Of a stretch of 64,000 nucleotides of DNA, positions 1 through 8,979 are shown piece after piece; positions within the stretch are counted from its first letter, which is position 1, and each line of letters opens with the position of its first letter. The position numbers and the translations under genes are program-made. Source of the DNA: an uncultured Aquimarina sp. (GTDB lineage: Bacteria; Bacteroidota; Bacteroidia; Flavobacteriales; Flavobacteriaceae); assembly GCA_947498935.1 (NCBI GenBank), contig CANMMM010000002.1, forward strand, positions 238,686-302,685. Direction: 5' to 3'. The notes under the pieces were generated by a model. That model saw only the letters and a program-made list of their open reading frames with translations, had not been told where the DNA came from and did no database searches.

Positions 1-1435
1 TATTAACTTTCAACTCCTTAACTAACCAGTCTTGTAATACCTTCGTTCGTATCGCATGCGTACTATCTGCCACTTGGAATTTCCAAGCTGGAAAGATGGT
101 CTGCACGGTATCTACTTTCATAAAATTAGATTGCAACACCTGTCCATATCCTAATGAAGAAAGATCTGGGAATCTAATTTTAGCATCTTTAGCTACAGCA
201 CTAAAAGAAACAGCTGGTGTACTGGATGCCTTATCTATTTGCTTATCCTTTTCTTCTAACTGCGCTTGTAATGCCTTTACTTGTTTCTGCAACTGTTTGT
301 TTTCGTCTTCTAATCGATTTAACTCTATAATATATCGATCATTTGCTTTAGAAATTTGCTCAATACCTCGCGCTTTATTCCCTCGTATTGTAAGTGTAAA
401 GTCGTTTAATTCTGGATAGCTCAAAAATTCATTTTGCAACGCACTTATTGTAGCTTCAGAAATCTCACCATCAAAAAACAACTTTAGGGTTTTGTTTTCA
501 TAACTGTACAAATCTTTACGTAGGTATAGGTTTTCATTGGCATGCACCTTCTCTTTCATAAATAGCTCATACCCTCCCTGACACTTGCTCTCTCCTAGTG
601 TAATCCAGAATGTCCACAGTGCAGGAATCATAACCATTAAGGCGATAAAAGAAGCTACTCTAGCGACTCGCTTACGTTTGGCAGAATTCGCATAACGTAG
701 CATTGGAAATTTCAATAATTTAAGCACTACAAAAGTAGCCAGCGCGATAAAAATGGTATTGATTGTAAAAAGATACATCGCCCCTAGTGCATATTCATAT
801 TTACCTATCGCCAATCCAAAACCTACCGTACACAATGGAGGCATTAATGCGGTAGCAATAGCTACCCCAAAGATCACACTAGCTATTGTTCCTTTTTTAG
901 TTCTAGCAATAATCAATGCCAGTCCCCCAAAAAATGCAATCAATACATCTCTAATATCAGGCTTGGTTCTAGCTAATAACTCCGATGATTCTACTTTGAG
1001 CGGGAATAATAGAAAAAACAACCACGCTGTCAATACACTCAGCACTACCATTACCCCAAAATTGATCAATGACTTGCGCAGGGTATCAATATCATTTACT
1101 GCAATTGACATTCCCATCCCTAAGATGGGCCCCATTAATGGGGATATTAACATGGCTCCGATGACTACAGGAATCGAATTGGCATTGAGACCTATGGATG
1201 CAATAAAAATCGAACAAATCAAAATCCATGCGGTAGCCCCTTTAAAAGGAATATCCGCTTTGATCAGTTCTATGGTACTTTCTCGATCTGTATCGTGCCT
1301 AAAGTCTAATAATTCTTTTAAAAAAGTAGAGGCATTACGATACAATCCTTTTGCATCTTGTTTGATTGCCTGTTTTTGTTCTTCTACTTTTTTATCTTGA
1401 ATTTGCTCATCAGAATCCTGCGTATTTTCTGCCAT
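1..1435 (-). CDS. DUF389 membrane protein (TIGR00341-like), 3' end outside the window
   Basis: I read this gene directly from the minus strand; 478 codons lie in the window and the reading frame stays open to base 1. The ATG at 1435 is two bases after the manC stop, so the two are almost certainly co-transcribed. A charged N-terminus is followed by several hydrophobic segments with the DUF389 hallmarks ISPLMGPILGMG and TALMPPLCTVGFG. After the last membrane segment comes a polar region with a predicted coiled coil (ENKQLQKQVKALQAQLEEKD). DUF389 proteins are integral membrane proteins of unknown function. The coiled coil probably lies outside the membrane on the periplasmic side, but that is inference. 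The large plus-strand open frame at 753-1400 is its antisense shadow. Confidence 0.8.
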   Translation of the reverse strand, partial: MAENTQDSDEQIQDKKVEEQKQAIKQDAKGLYRNASTFLKELLDFRHDTDRESTIELIKADIPFKGATAWILICSIFIASIGLNANSIPVVIGAMLISPLMGPILGMGMSIAVNDIDTLRKSLINFGVMVVLSVLTAWLFFLLFPLKVESSELLARTKPDIRDVLIAFFGGLALIIARTKKGTIASVIFGVAIATALMPPLCTVGFGLAIGKYEYALGAMYLFTINTIFIALATFVVLKLLKFPMLRYANSAKRKRVARVASFIALMVMIPALWTFWITLGESKCQGGYELFMKEKVHANENLYLRKDLYSYENKTLKLFFDGEISEATISALQNEFLSYPELNDFTLTIRGNKARGIEQISKANDRYIIELNRLEDENKQLQKQVKALQAQLEEKDKQIDKASSTPAVSFSAVAKDAKIRFPDLSSLGYGQVLQSNFMKVDTVQTIFPAWKFQVADSTHAIRTKVLQDWLVKELKVN

Positions 1436-1437
1436 AA

Positions 1438-2514
1438 TTATCCGTATTTTTCTCCGTATGTGTCTTTAATTTTTTTAAGTACTTGCTTGATATCCTGCTC
1501 CTTTTCCTTTGGATAAATCAACAATACTTCTTCTTTATCTACCACAATATAGTCTTTTAATCCATCAATCACCACTATTTTATCTGTAGCGGTACGAATC
1601 ATATTTCCCGTAGCGTCTTCTGCTAGCACTCTAGCATTGACTACTGCATTAGACACTTCATTTTTATCTAATTTATCGTACAATGATCCCCAAGTACCCA
1701 AATCATTCCAATCAAAAGTAGCAGGTAGGACATAGACATTGGTTGCTTTTTCTAAAATAGCATAATCTATTGATATATTTTCTGCTAGCGGATAATTTTC
1801 TGCTATAAAATCGCTTTCTTGTGGTGTATTGTAGTGTGCTATTCCTTTTTTAAACAGCTCTGTCATTGCTGGCTGGTATGTTTCAAAGGCTTTGATGATA
1901 CTCGCTGCACTCCACATAAAGATTCCTGCATTCCACAAATAATTTCCTTGACTTAGAAATTGTTTTGCCGTGTTATAATCTGGTTTTTCAGTGAATTGCG
2001 CTACTTTTTTTATAGCGTCTTGCTGTTGCTCATATTGGATGTACCCATAGCCTGTATTCGGAAAGGTAGGCTGTATTCCCAAGGTCATTAGCATATCACT
2101 TGCAGCACACGCTTCGAAACTCTGTTCTAGATTGGCTGTAAATGCTGCTTCATCTTCTATCCAATGATCACTAGGTGCCACAACCATTACAGCATCTGGA
2201 TTTTGCTGTTGGATTTTTAATGATGCATACAGAATACATGGAGCTGTATTACGCATAGCAGGTTCCGTTACTACCTGCTGTGCAGTAGCCTGTGGTAATT
2301 GTTCTAACACTAGGTCTTTGTAACGTTCATTGGTCAGGATAAAGATCTGTTCTACAGGAATACTCTTAGAAAGCCTGTGAAATGTACGCTGAATGAGCGT
2401 TTCTCCTGTCCCTAGCATGTCATGAAACTGCTTTGGGAATTCCGTGGTACTTACAGGCCAAAATCTGGATCCTACACCGCCAGCCATTAATATGGCATAA
2501 TAATTCTTGTTCAT
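1438..2514 (-). CDS. manC: Mannose-1-phosphate guanylyltransferase
   Basis: A 358-residue nucleotidyltransferase making GDP-mannose from GTP and mannose-1-phosphate in the cytoplasm, for polysaccharide and glycolipid synthesis. The N-terminus has the glycine-rich nucleotide loop MAGGVGSRFWPVS and then FPKQFH, both typical of the ManC/CpsB family. Further conserved blocks are VVAPSDHWI, TGYGYIQ, FTEKPD and the WNAGIFMW stretch. It is the short form without the phosphomannose isomerase domain of bifunctional AlgA/ManC. It sits three bases after the SprT-like gene and two bases before the DUF389 gene, which indicates one operon. A NudK-like GDP-mannose hydrolase lies about 5 kb away on the same strand. 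Confidence 0.93.
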   Translation of the reverse strand: MNKNYYAILMAGGVGSRFWPVSTTEFPKQFHDMLGTGETLIQRTFHRLSKSIPVEQIFILTNERYKDLVLEQLPQATAQQVVTEPAMRNTAPCILYASLKIQQQNPDAVMVVAPSDHWIEDEAAFTANLEQSFEACAASDMLMTLGIQPTFPNTGYGYIQYEQQQDAIKKVAQFTEKPDYNTAKQFLSQGNYLWNAGIFMWSAASIIKAFETYQPAMTELFKKGIAHYNTPQESDFIAENYPLAENISIDYAILEKATNVYVLPATFDWNDLGTWGSLYDKLDKNEVSNAVVNARVLAEDATGNMIRTATDKIVVIDGLKDYIVVDKEEVLLIYPKEKEQDIKQVLKKIKDTYGEKYG

Positions 2515-2517
2515 AAG

Positions 2518-3114
2518 TTAGTTAAGTAATTCAACCTCAGCGTTGGGGTTAAACAGGTAGGTTCTACCTGTGCTGAGCTCTACACATTCATATCTCTTTA
2601 TACGTTTGTTACCTCTCTGAAATATTTTGCCATTGTACAATCTAAATCGACTTCCTAATGGTATTTCAAAGATATAATTTTTATCATTTTCTGGATCATA
2701 TTGCTTCAGAGCTAATGCTAATTTTTCGTCTGTATCGCTACTTGCTCTTGGATTTTTAAAATGATGCGCTATAATAGGCAATAAGGTCGATGGAAAAATA
2801 TCTGGATGTATAAACGGCAGCATTAATTGCTGAAATGTACGCTTCCACTCTATCCCATGTGGCTTTATAGTCCTTCCGTATTGCTCAAATGCTACTAAAT
2901 GTGCTATTTCATGAATCAGTGTGATAAAAAAACGGTATTTATTGGACGAAGCATTGATGGTAATTCGATGCTGCCCATTAGGCATTCTACGGTAATCCCC
3001 ATGTCTTGTTACACGCTGACTCACTATTTTGAGATGTACCTTATTTTTAACTATGAGGTTACATGCTGCCTGGACAGCACGCTCTGGTATATATTTAGCC
3101 AGTATTTCCTTCAT
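2518..3114 (-). CDS. SprT-like zinc metallopeptidase-fold protein
   Basis: A protein of about 198 residues starting at the ATG at 3114 (MKEILAKYIPERAV); an in-frame ATG 15 bases upstream is possible but adds nothing conserved. The zincin motif HEIAH is followed by a conserved KPHGIEWKRTFQQLM segment that resembles the third-ligand region of SprT/Spartan domains. The C-terminal part is basic and contains a single Cys, so the usual CxxC zinc ribbon of SprT is absent or degraded. Bacteroidota genomes commonly carry this short SprT-like protein; its substrate is unknown. It is the first gene of a tight run with manC and the DUF389 gene. Confidence 0.8.
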   Translation of the reverse strand: MKEILAKYIPERAVQAACNLIVKNKVHLKIVSQRVTRHGDYRRMPNGQHRITINASSNKYRFFITLIHEIAHLVAFEQYGRTIKPHGIEWKRTFQQLMLPFIHPDIFPSTLLPIIAHHFKNPRASSDTDEKLALALKQYDPENDKNYIFEIPLGSRFRLYNGKIFQRGNKRIKRYECVELSTGRTYLFNPNAEVELLN

Positions 3115-3543
3115 GAGCGCAAAATACAAAAAAATAAGCCCAGTACTATACTGCTTAGGCTTTACTTATTACCGATACATGCTACACTATTTTTATAGCA
3201 GCAGCACTATTTTTTAACTATATCGATTTCGAATATTTCCCCTAAACAAACCACACTACCTTAAAACCGATTTTTACGCTTTTTACCTAAACATTAACAG
3301 ACAACACTTCGTTAATTCTAATATTTTTAACAAAAATACTCCTTCACCCCTTAAAAAATGCTCATTACTACGGTTTTACAATAATAAAACAATGTTATTA
3401 TGTTAATTTTTGTGTCTTTTGACGACAAAAAAATAATATTTGTCGAATATCCATTTTTTTTAATCAATTGTTAATCAATAATTAATACTTTTACAAAACA
3501 CATATCCCACACCCCTTTAAATTAAAAATTAACATCTTAGCGT
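3115..3543. other. AT-rich divergent intergenic region
   Basis: No credible coding frame. The region separates the minus-strand sprT-like operon from the plus-strand small exported protein and must hold both promoters. It is very AT-rich with several T and A runs. I could not find a convincing pair of Bacteroidota promoter boxes (TTTG and TAnnTTTG) at the expected spacing. Confidence 0.5.
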
Positions 3544-3945
3544 ATGAAAAATACTACATTTTTATTTTTATTGCTATTTAGCTCCGTTATTTTTGCCCAA
3601 GATTTAGAAGACACCTCTACTACAGAGACAAAACCTACTAAAGAAGCTTTAAAAGAACAAGCCAAAGAAGAAAAGAAAGCTGAAAAAGAATTAGAAAAAA
3701 TGGCGAAGGTTCGAGCGAACGAACTTCAAAAAGAACTCAACCTAAACAATTATGCTAGTTATAAAATTTTAGAATCTATTATTAAGTATTCTAAAAAAGC
3801 AAATAAGGTCATCCAATCCGATATTTCAGAACAAGAAAAGACAAAAAACCTAAGCAACATTGTATACTTTCAGAACGAAGAATTAAAAAAAGTACTTACT
3901 GTACATCAGTTCTACAAGTATCTAGAAATAAGCGGCCTCAATTAA
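3544..3945 (+). CDS. Small exported charged helical protein, function unknown
   Basis: 133 residues. The N-terminus is a clear Sec signal peptide (KNTTFLFLLLFSSVIFAQ) with probable cleavage after the Ala of FAQ, typical of Flavobacteriaceae. The mature part begins with an acidic/Thr patch, then a highly charged Lys/Glu helix (roughly residues 30-55), then an all-helical segment ending HQFYKYLEISGLN. This resembles small periplasmic proteins of Bacteroidota with no assigned function. It stands alone on the plus strand and ends opposite a convergent pseudogene, with a long hairpin between them. Confidence 0.7.
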   Translation: MKNTTFLFLLLFSSVIFAQDLEDTSTTETKPTKEALKEQAKEEKKAEKELEKMAKVRANELQKELNLNNYASYKILESIIKYSKKANKVIQSDISEQEKTKNLSNIVYFQNEELKKVLTVHQFYKYLEISGLN

Positions 3946-4072
3946 AAAAATATTCAAAATTCAGATAACATTACACTCAACTAAAATGTATCAAAAAGAA
4001 TGATGATTTACAATCAGAGATGCTTTCTCTATTCTTTATGATTACATATATGCTTACATATCTATTCTTATC

Positions 4073-4123
4073 TTAGCCATTTCCCCTATAGCAGCTAGTT
4101 AGCTAATAGGAGAAAATGGCTAA
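4073..4123. terminator. Long hairpin between convergent genes
   Basis: Arms 4073-4089 and 4106-4123 (TTAGCCATTT... / ...AAATGGCTAA) pair almost perfectly over about 17 bp with one small irregularity and a 16-base loop. It lies between the 3' ends of the plus-strand exported-protein gene and the minus-strand T9SS remnant. A shared terminator is the simplest reading, although neither side has a strong T run. Confidence 0.55.
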
Positions 4124-4133
4124 AATAATATAG

Positions 4134-4673
4134 TTATCTATGTATTATTTTTTTACGTTCGACAACACCTCCAATAGCTATCTCTACAAAATACACTCCT
4201 GATGGATGATCTACAATTGATAATGAATACTCTAGAGTCGCATTTGATTTATCTATTGTTTCTACTTGTACTACTCTACCCAACATATCATACACCCTAA
4301 TACTTCCTATTCCTGTTACGTCTGGATGGTGCAACTGCACACGAACTACCCCATCAGTAGTCGGATTCGGAAATACACGTATTGTATCTTCAACAGCTAT
4401 TATATCGGATACGCCCAGCACATGCTGTTTTTCTAATAAAAAATCATCTATGACAAATACCCCAGAAAAGCCCTGATTGTACATATTCCAAGAAAAATAA
4501 TACACCCCAGATGTGGGTACGGAAAATTCATAAGCAACCGCTTCATATGTATCATTGGTAATCTTTTTAAAATCATGAATTTCCTGAACTATAGCATCTA
4601 CTCTACCAAAACAACAAATATATACTTGGAAATTTTTGAGTTCCATAGCGCTGCTATGCAACTCAAAAATCAC
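4134..4673 (-). pseudogene. 5'-truncated T9SS cargo protein with C-terminal sorting domain
   Basis: The open frame ends in a typical type A Por-secretion sorting domain: RVFPNPTTDG, then RVYDMLGRVVQ, then PSGVYFVEI and a basic end VERKKIIHR. The roughly 80 residues before it (EFSVPTSGVYYFSWNMYNQG) look like the tail of a beta-sandwich domain. There is no signal peptide, and the first residues are encoded by a dispersed family 1 repeat whose edge lies at about 4631. A T9SS cargo without a Sec signal cannot be exported, so I call it a remnant whose 5' part was lost at or near the repeat. A deliberately short protein is less likely. Confidence 0.65.
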
Positions 4674-4732
4674 TGTATTTGATCACAAAATCTTACGATG
4701 TTCGCTGAAATCAAAAAAGTGCAAACCACTTC
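4631..4732 (+). repeat. Dispersed repeat family 1, copy A (left end missing)
   Basis: It shares the family core TGAGTTCC(A/G)TAGC..TGCTATGCAAC, the TTTGATCACAAAATCTTACGATG segment and the right end AAAAAGTGCAAACCACTTC. The left terminal repeat is absent, and the copy abuts the truncated T9SS gene. Confidence 0.75.
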
Positions 4733-4754
4733 TTGTACTACTTCTATTATTACA

Positions 4755-5438
4755 TTACGGAGTACTACTTGACACTTGTAATACTTTGGCATTATAAAAT
4801 CGATTCCCCGTAAGTGAGAAGTCCATAACATAGCTTGCCATTTCTATGGGCGTAAGTGGCGCTTTATACCCAGGAAACGCTTCTTCTAACATTTCTGTTT
4901 GCACTGCTCCTATAGCCAACACATTAAAAGCAACACCGCTTTCTTTGTATTCTTCTGCTAGTAATTCACTAAGTGTAATAACAGCTCCTTTACTAGAACT
5001 GTACGCCGCTAAGCCCGGAAACTTCATACTTCCTTGCACTCCTCCCATACTACTAATAGTAACGACATGACTTCCTTGGCTCATAAAAGGAAGTACTCGT
5101 TTTGTTATTTCTGCTACCCCAAAAACATTTACTTTATATACTTCTTCAAAGTCTTGCATGGTTAATTCAGCGAATGGGGCATTGACTAGCTTACCTGCGT
5201 TATTAATGAGAATATCTACATGCTTCCAATTCGACCGAATATACTTTTCCATCGATTCATGGTCTGCTAGATTGGTAATATCAAAGGAAAAAGTATGGAT
5301 ATTAGGATGCTGTAAGACTGCAATAGGCTCTTCGTTTCTAGACAATGCTACTACTTGATGTCCTTGGTCTGCAAATAATTTTGCTGTTTCGTAGCCTATT
5401 CCTCGACTAGCTCCTGTGATGATGATATTTTTTTTCAT
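4755..5438 (-). CDS. Short-chain dehydrogenase/reductase (SDR)
   Basis: About 227 residues from the ATG at 5438 (MKKNIIITGASRG); an upstream in-frame ATG at 5477 adds 13 residues lying before the Rossmann strand and is probably not used. Classical SDR features are visible in order: the cofactor loop TGASRGIG, the NNAG motif after strand 4, and the catalytic Ser (VTISSMGG) and Tyr/Lys pair (YSSSK). The substrate cannot be told. The absence of an Arg at the end of strand 2 (ALSRNEEP has one nearby) leaves NADPH against NADH undecided. It is monocistronic between two repeat copies. Confidence 0.88.
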   Translation of the reverse strand: MKKNIIITGASRGIGYETAKLFADQGHQVVALSRNEEPIAVLQHPNIHTFSFDITNLADHESMEKYIRSNWKHVDILINNAGKLVNAPFAELTMQDFEEVYKVNVFGVAEITKRVLPFMSQGSHVVTISSMGGVQGSMKFPGLAAYSSSKGAVITLSELLAEEYKESGVAFNVLAIGAVQTEMLEEAFPGYKAPLTPIEMASYVMDFSLTGNRFYNAKVLQVSSSTP

Positions 5439-5565
5439 GTATGCTACTATTATTATCAGTCCTACAAAGTTACACAACTCATTGTTTCAACAACTTACGT
5501 AACACTTAGGACTGCTCACTTTTTTTAGTGTTTCTTTCGTTTGCTTATTTACTACGCATGAGTAT

Positions 5566-5656
5566 GCGTTAGAGATAGGAGTGGAAATCCCACAGCCCGA
5601 CCTTAGGAGGTGCGAGGAATTGCAACGGATAGCCCGACCCCTTGTGGGTAACGCCC
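5566..5656 (-). repeat. Dispersed repeat family 2, copy 1
   Basis: About 90 bp bounded by GCGTTAG and AACGCCC, read on the minus strand relative to the GGGCGTT...CCCTAACGC orientation. It has the conserved inner blocks GTGGAAATCCCACAGCCCGAC, GTGCGAGGAATTG and ATAGCCCGACCC. It lies between the M28 peptidase and SDR genes. Confidence 0.9.
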
Positions 5657-5677
5657 TAATACATAGACTAGATTTTT

Positions 5678-6628
5678 TTATTTATACAGTTTAATTTCTT
5701 GTTCTGGTGTATTAGTCATACGACGTAAGGCTGGGATGCAGGCATTGATAAAATTAGCCATAAACTCAAAATCAAGCTGCTCTACTTCATCATCTACATG
5801 ATGGTAATAGTTATAATTGGTAAAATCGAAGGTAGATATGGTTTGAGCCGGTACCTTAAAGGTTTTATAAAAAGGATAGTTATCACTACGTCGAAAAAGT
5901 CCGAAGGCTTTGGCTTTGGGCAAGAAACCTATCAACTCACTTCCTACATACTCGTTTATTTTTTCTGCCATGTTTGATTTTTTGTAGCCTGTAATATACG
6001 CTTGATAACTTTTATCTATCAATGGCACACCTATCATTTCGAAATTAACAAGTGTATAGAGAGGCAGCTGCTTCTCTTTTAACACATTGGCTAAATGCTC
6101 TGACCCAAGCAAGCCTTGCTCTTCTGCCCCGAATAGAACGAATAGCATGCTTCGCTTATTACTATGCGTGGTTGCAAAATATTTTGCTGCTGCTAGTACA
6201 GCCGTACTTCCTGCTGCATTGTCATTAGCTCCATTAGCAATGGTATCATTGGCTACTTTTTTGGCGGTTCCGATATGATCGAAGTGCGCCCCTACAATTA
6301 CATACTCTTTAGCCAACTCAGGATCTGTACCTTCTAAATAACCTACTACATTGTATGTTTTCACTCCTTTTGCCTGAAATTCGTCTAAAAAGTTTGAAAA
6401 ATAGGGCTTCAAACCATATTTAGTGAATTCTGCTTCTGCAAATTGCGCTGCTTTTTCCAACCCTATACTTCCTGTATCTCTACCTGACAATTCATCACTG
6501 GCTAAGAAACTCATGATACGATTTACTTCTTCAGGTGTTGTGGAAGGTGCTGGTGGCTGCTGAGCTACTGTTGCCTGCTTACACCCTACCAGTATGGTCA
6601 TAAATCCTAAAAGTATCAATTGCTTCAT
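5678..6628 (-). CDS. M28-family metallopeptidase lipoprotein
   Basis: 316 residues from the ATG at 6628. The N-terminus is a lipoprotein signal with lipobox LVGC, so the enzyme should be anchored in the cell envelope. M28 zinc ligands are visible: AHFDHIG (His, with the catalytic Asp), GANDNAAGS (bridging Asp), GAEEQGLLGS (catalytic Glu and ligand Glu), and a C-terminal His in YYHHVDDE. An Asp ligand is expected near FEMIG, where Glu is seen instead. The family includes aminopeptidases and glutaminyl cyclases. This one is of the common Bacteroidota 'M28 family peptidase' type, with unknown substrate. Confidence 0.88.
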   Translation of the reverse strand: MKQLILLGFMTILVGCKQATVAQQPPAPSTTPEEVNRIMSFLASDELSGRDTGSIGLEKAAQFAEAEFTKYGLKPYFSNFLDEFQAKGVKTYNVVGYLEGTDPELAKEYVIVGAHFDHIGTAKKVANDTIANGANDNAAGSTAVLAAAKYFATTHSNKRSMLFVLFGAEEQGLLGSEHLANVLKEKQLPLYTLVNFEMIGVPLIDKSYQAYITGYKKSNMAEKINEYVGSELIGFLPKAKAFGLFRRSDNYPFYKTFKVPAQTISTFDFTNYNYYHHVDDEVEQLDFEFMANFINACIPALRRMTNTPEQEIKLYK

Positions 6629-6700
6629 TTTTTTGTTTTTATATGGCATACCTTTTTGGTTAAATATAGTCAAAAAAATACCTTTTTTTTAACTTATAGA

Positions 6701-7294
6701 CTAACTTGCATCCATTATTCCTTTGATCTTTAACGCTTGCAGAAGCATAACGGTTCTGGCATCATTAATCTCCCCTGTGGCAATCATCTGATAAGCTGCA
6801 TCAAATGACATTTCTACTACATCTACGTATTCCTCTTCTTGAGCTATCCCTCCTCCATAAGCTACTTTCATATCATCTGTATAAGGCGCTATAAAAAGGT
6901 GTGCTATTTCTGTCATTACCGCAGGCGAGACATATACTGCACCTACTTTTTCTACTTCTTGGATCTGATAACCTGTTTCTTCTAGCGCTTCTTTGATAGC
7001 ACAAACTTCTGGAGTATCCCCGTCTAATGACCCTGCACAGACCTCTATGTTCATCCCAGAACTATTGCCGTTTAAATAGGTAGGCAAACGAAATTGCTGG
7101 GTGAGTACGACTGTTTTTTGGGCTACATTATACAATAATACCGAGGCTCCATCTCCATGATCATACACTTCTCTAAGGTGTTTTTCTTCTGCATGAGCTG
7201 CCGTATGCTGATAGTCATACACATATTCTTTGAGTAAAAATGTTTTACAGGATAATGTATGCTCTTGTAGATTTTTGATTCGTGTATTCATCAT
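6701..7294 (-). CDS. nudK: Nudix hydrolase, GDP-mannose pyrophosphatase type
   Basis: 197 residues. The Nudix box is GDTPEVCAIKEALEETGY, with the usual Arg of REUxEE replaced by Lys. The surrounding sequence closely follows E. coli NudK: the REVYDHGDGASVLLYN start, QFRLPTYLNGNSSG, IEVCAG, YVSPAVMTEIAHLFIAPY and the GGGIAQEEE segment. NudK cleaves GDP-mannose to GMP and mannose-1-phosphate. The start is MMNTR; either Met is possible. A manC gene lies nearby on the same strand, so synthesis and breakdown of the same nucleotide sugar are neighbours. Confidence 0.85.
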   Translation of the reverse strand: MMNTRIKNLQEHTLSCKTFLLKEYVYDYQHTAAHAEEKHLREVYDHGDGASVLLYNVAQKTVVLTQQFRLPTYLNGNSSGMNIEVCAGSLDGDTPEVCAIKEALEETGYQIQEVEKVGAVYVSPAVMTEIAHLFIAPYTDDMKVAYGGGIAQEEEYVDVVEMSFDAAYQMIATGEINDARTVMLLQALKIKGIMDAS

Positions 7295-7325
7295 TGTTTT
7301 TTTTTAAGCATCAGCTACTTTGCAT

Positions 7326-7360
7326 AAAAAAATCCCACTTCGTTGTGAATGAAGTGGGAT
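7326..7360 (-). terminator. Rho-independent terminator of pdhC
   Basis: Arms 7332-7341 and 7351-7360 (ATCCCACTTC / GAAGTGGGAT) form a perfect 10-bp stem. On the minus strand the hairpin is followed by a run of seven T. It lies about 30 bases after the pdhC stop. Confidence 0.88.
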
Positions 7361-7386
7361 CATTATGCTTACATGCTTGCCGTTTA

Positions 7387-8976
7387 TTACGCTAGCATTG
7401 TTACTGGATTTTCTAGGTATTGTTTTAATGTCTGTAGGAATTGTGCTCCTGTGGCTCCATCTACAGTTCTATGGTCGCAAGCTAGTGTTACTTTCATTGT
7501 ATTACCTACTACAATCTGTCCGTCTTTTACGACTGGTTTCTCTACAATAGCTCCTACGGATAATATTGCAGAATTTGGCTGATTGATAATAGAGGTAAAT
7601 TCCTGTATTCCAAACATTCCTAAATTAGACACTGTAAATGTGCTTCCGCTCATTTCTTGTGGTGTCAATTTCTTATCTCTTGCCTTCTTGGCTAACGAAC
7701 GCACATTACCATTGATCTGCATCACCGTCATTTGATCTGTAAATGGTAGTACTGGCACTACTAATCCGTCTGGTACTGCTACTGCTACTCCTACACTAAT
7801 GTGCTTGTTATACACAGTAACATCATCTTTCCATGACGTATTCACTTGTGGGTGTTTTCTAAGCGCCATTGCACAGGCTTTTACTACCAAGTCATTAAAA
7901 GACACTTTGGTATCTGGTAATGCATTGATAATCTTACGCGATGCTATTGCGTTGTCCATATTAGCCTCTATAGTGAGGTAATAATGTGGTGCTGTAAACT
8001 TAGACGCAGACAGACTCTTGGCAATTGCTTTACGCATTTGTGAGTTTTTCACTTCTTCTGTACTTACTTCTCCTGCTGGAACAAAAGCTTGTACTGCTGG
8101 TGCATCTGATTTAGCAGCTGCTGGTGCTGCTGCAGATGGTGTAAAGGATTCTACGTCTTTTTTGGTAATTCTACCATTTTCTCCGCTTCCTTTTACGTCT
8201 GCTAAATTAATACCTTTATCTGCTGCTATCTTCTTAGCTAATGGTGATGCAAATATTCTTCCTCCACTTGTAGTAGCTGCTGGTGCTGCTTCTTGTACTG
8301 GTGCTGCTGAAGCCGCAGGTGTACTGGCTGGTGCTGCTGCAGGTGCTGCTTTTGCTACAGTTCCATCTTTAATACCTGAAACGTCTGTTCCTGCTGAGCC
8401 TATGATCGCTAACAATGCATCTACTGGTGCTGTTTGCCCTTCATTGATCCCAATATGTAACAGGGTCCCATTGTAGAACGACTCAAATTCCATAGTAGCC
8501 TTATCCGTTTCGATCTCTGCTAAGATATCTCCTTCTGCTACTTCATCTCCTACTTTCTTCAGCCAAGTTGCTACTGTTCCTTCTTCCATAGTATCACTAA
8601 GACGTGGCATAGTGATTACTTCTACTCCTTCTGGTATTGCTGCACTAGCTGCTGGTGCTGCAGTTGGCGTTTCATCTGCTACAACTTCTGGAGCAGCTGT
8701 CGCTGCGCCTCCACTTAGTAATGCAGATATATCTTCTCCTTCATCTCCTATAATGGCCAACAACTGATCTACAGGTGCTGTTTCCCCTTCTTCTATTCCG
8801 ATATGAAGTAATATCCCATCATAGAACGACTCAAACTCCATTGTAGCCTTGTCTGTTTCTATTTCTGCTAAGATATCCCCTTCACTAATTTTGTCTCCTT
8901 TTTTTACAAGCCACTTCGCAACTACCCCTTCTTCCATGGTATCGCTCAATCGCGGCATATTAATTACTGTTGCCAT
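7387..8976 (-). CDS. pdhC: Pyruvate dehydrogenase E2, dihydrolipoamide acetyltransferase
   Basis: 529 residues. There are two N-terminal lipoyl domains (about 2-78 and 119-195), each with the lipoylation motif ETDKATMEFES. An Ala/Pro-rich linker leads to the peripheral subunit-binding domain near 240-280 (FASPLAKKIAADKGINLADVKGSG). The catalytic acetyltransferase domain fills about 305-529 and ends with the active-site DHRTVDGATGAQFL. It transfers the acetyl group from lipoamide to CoA at the core of the pyruvate dehydrogenase complex. It lies three bases after pdhA and is closed by a strong terminator, so pdhA-pdhC form a short operon. Confidence 0.96.
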   Translation of the reverse strand: MATVINMPRLSDTMEEGVVAKWLVKKGDKISEGDILAEIETDKATMEFESFYDGILLHIGIEEGETAPVDQLLAIIGDEGEDISALLSGGAATAAPEVVADETPTAAPAASAAIPEGVEVITMPRLSDTMEEGTVATWLKKVGDEVAEGDILAEIETDKATMEFESFYNGTLLHIGINEGQTAPVDALLAIIGSAGTDVSGIKDGTVAKAAPAAAPASTPAASAAPVQEAAPAATTSGGRIFASPLAKKIAADKGINLADVKGSGENGRITKKDVESFTPSAAAPAAAKSDAPAVQAFVPAGEVSTEEVKNSQMRKAIAKSLSASKFTAPHYYLTIEANMDNAIASRKIINALPDTKVSFNDLVVKACAMALRKHPQVNTSWKDDVTVYNKHISVGVAVAVPDGLVVPVLPFTDQMTVMQINGNVRSLAKKARDKKLTPQEMSGSTFTVSNLGMFGIQEFTSIINQPNSAILSVGAIVEKPVVKDGQIVVGNTMKVTLACDHRTVDGATGAQFLQTLKQYLENPVTMLA

Positions 8977-8979
8977 ACT

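Noticed and set aside
753..1400. Plus-strand open frame of 215 codons
   Set aside because: Antisense to the DUF389 gene, whose minus-strand translation has clear membrane helices and family motifs.
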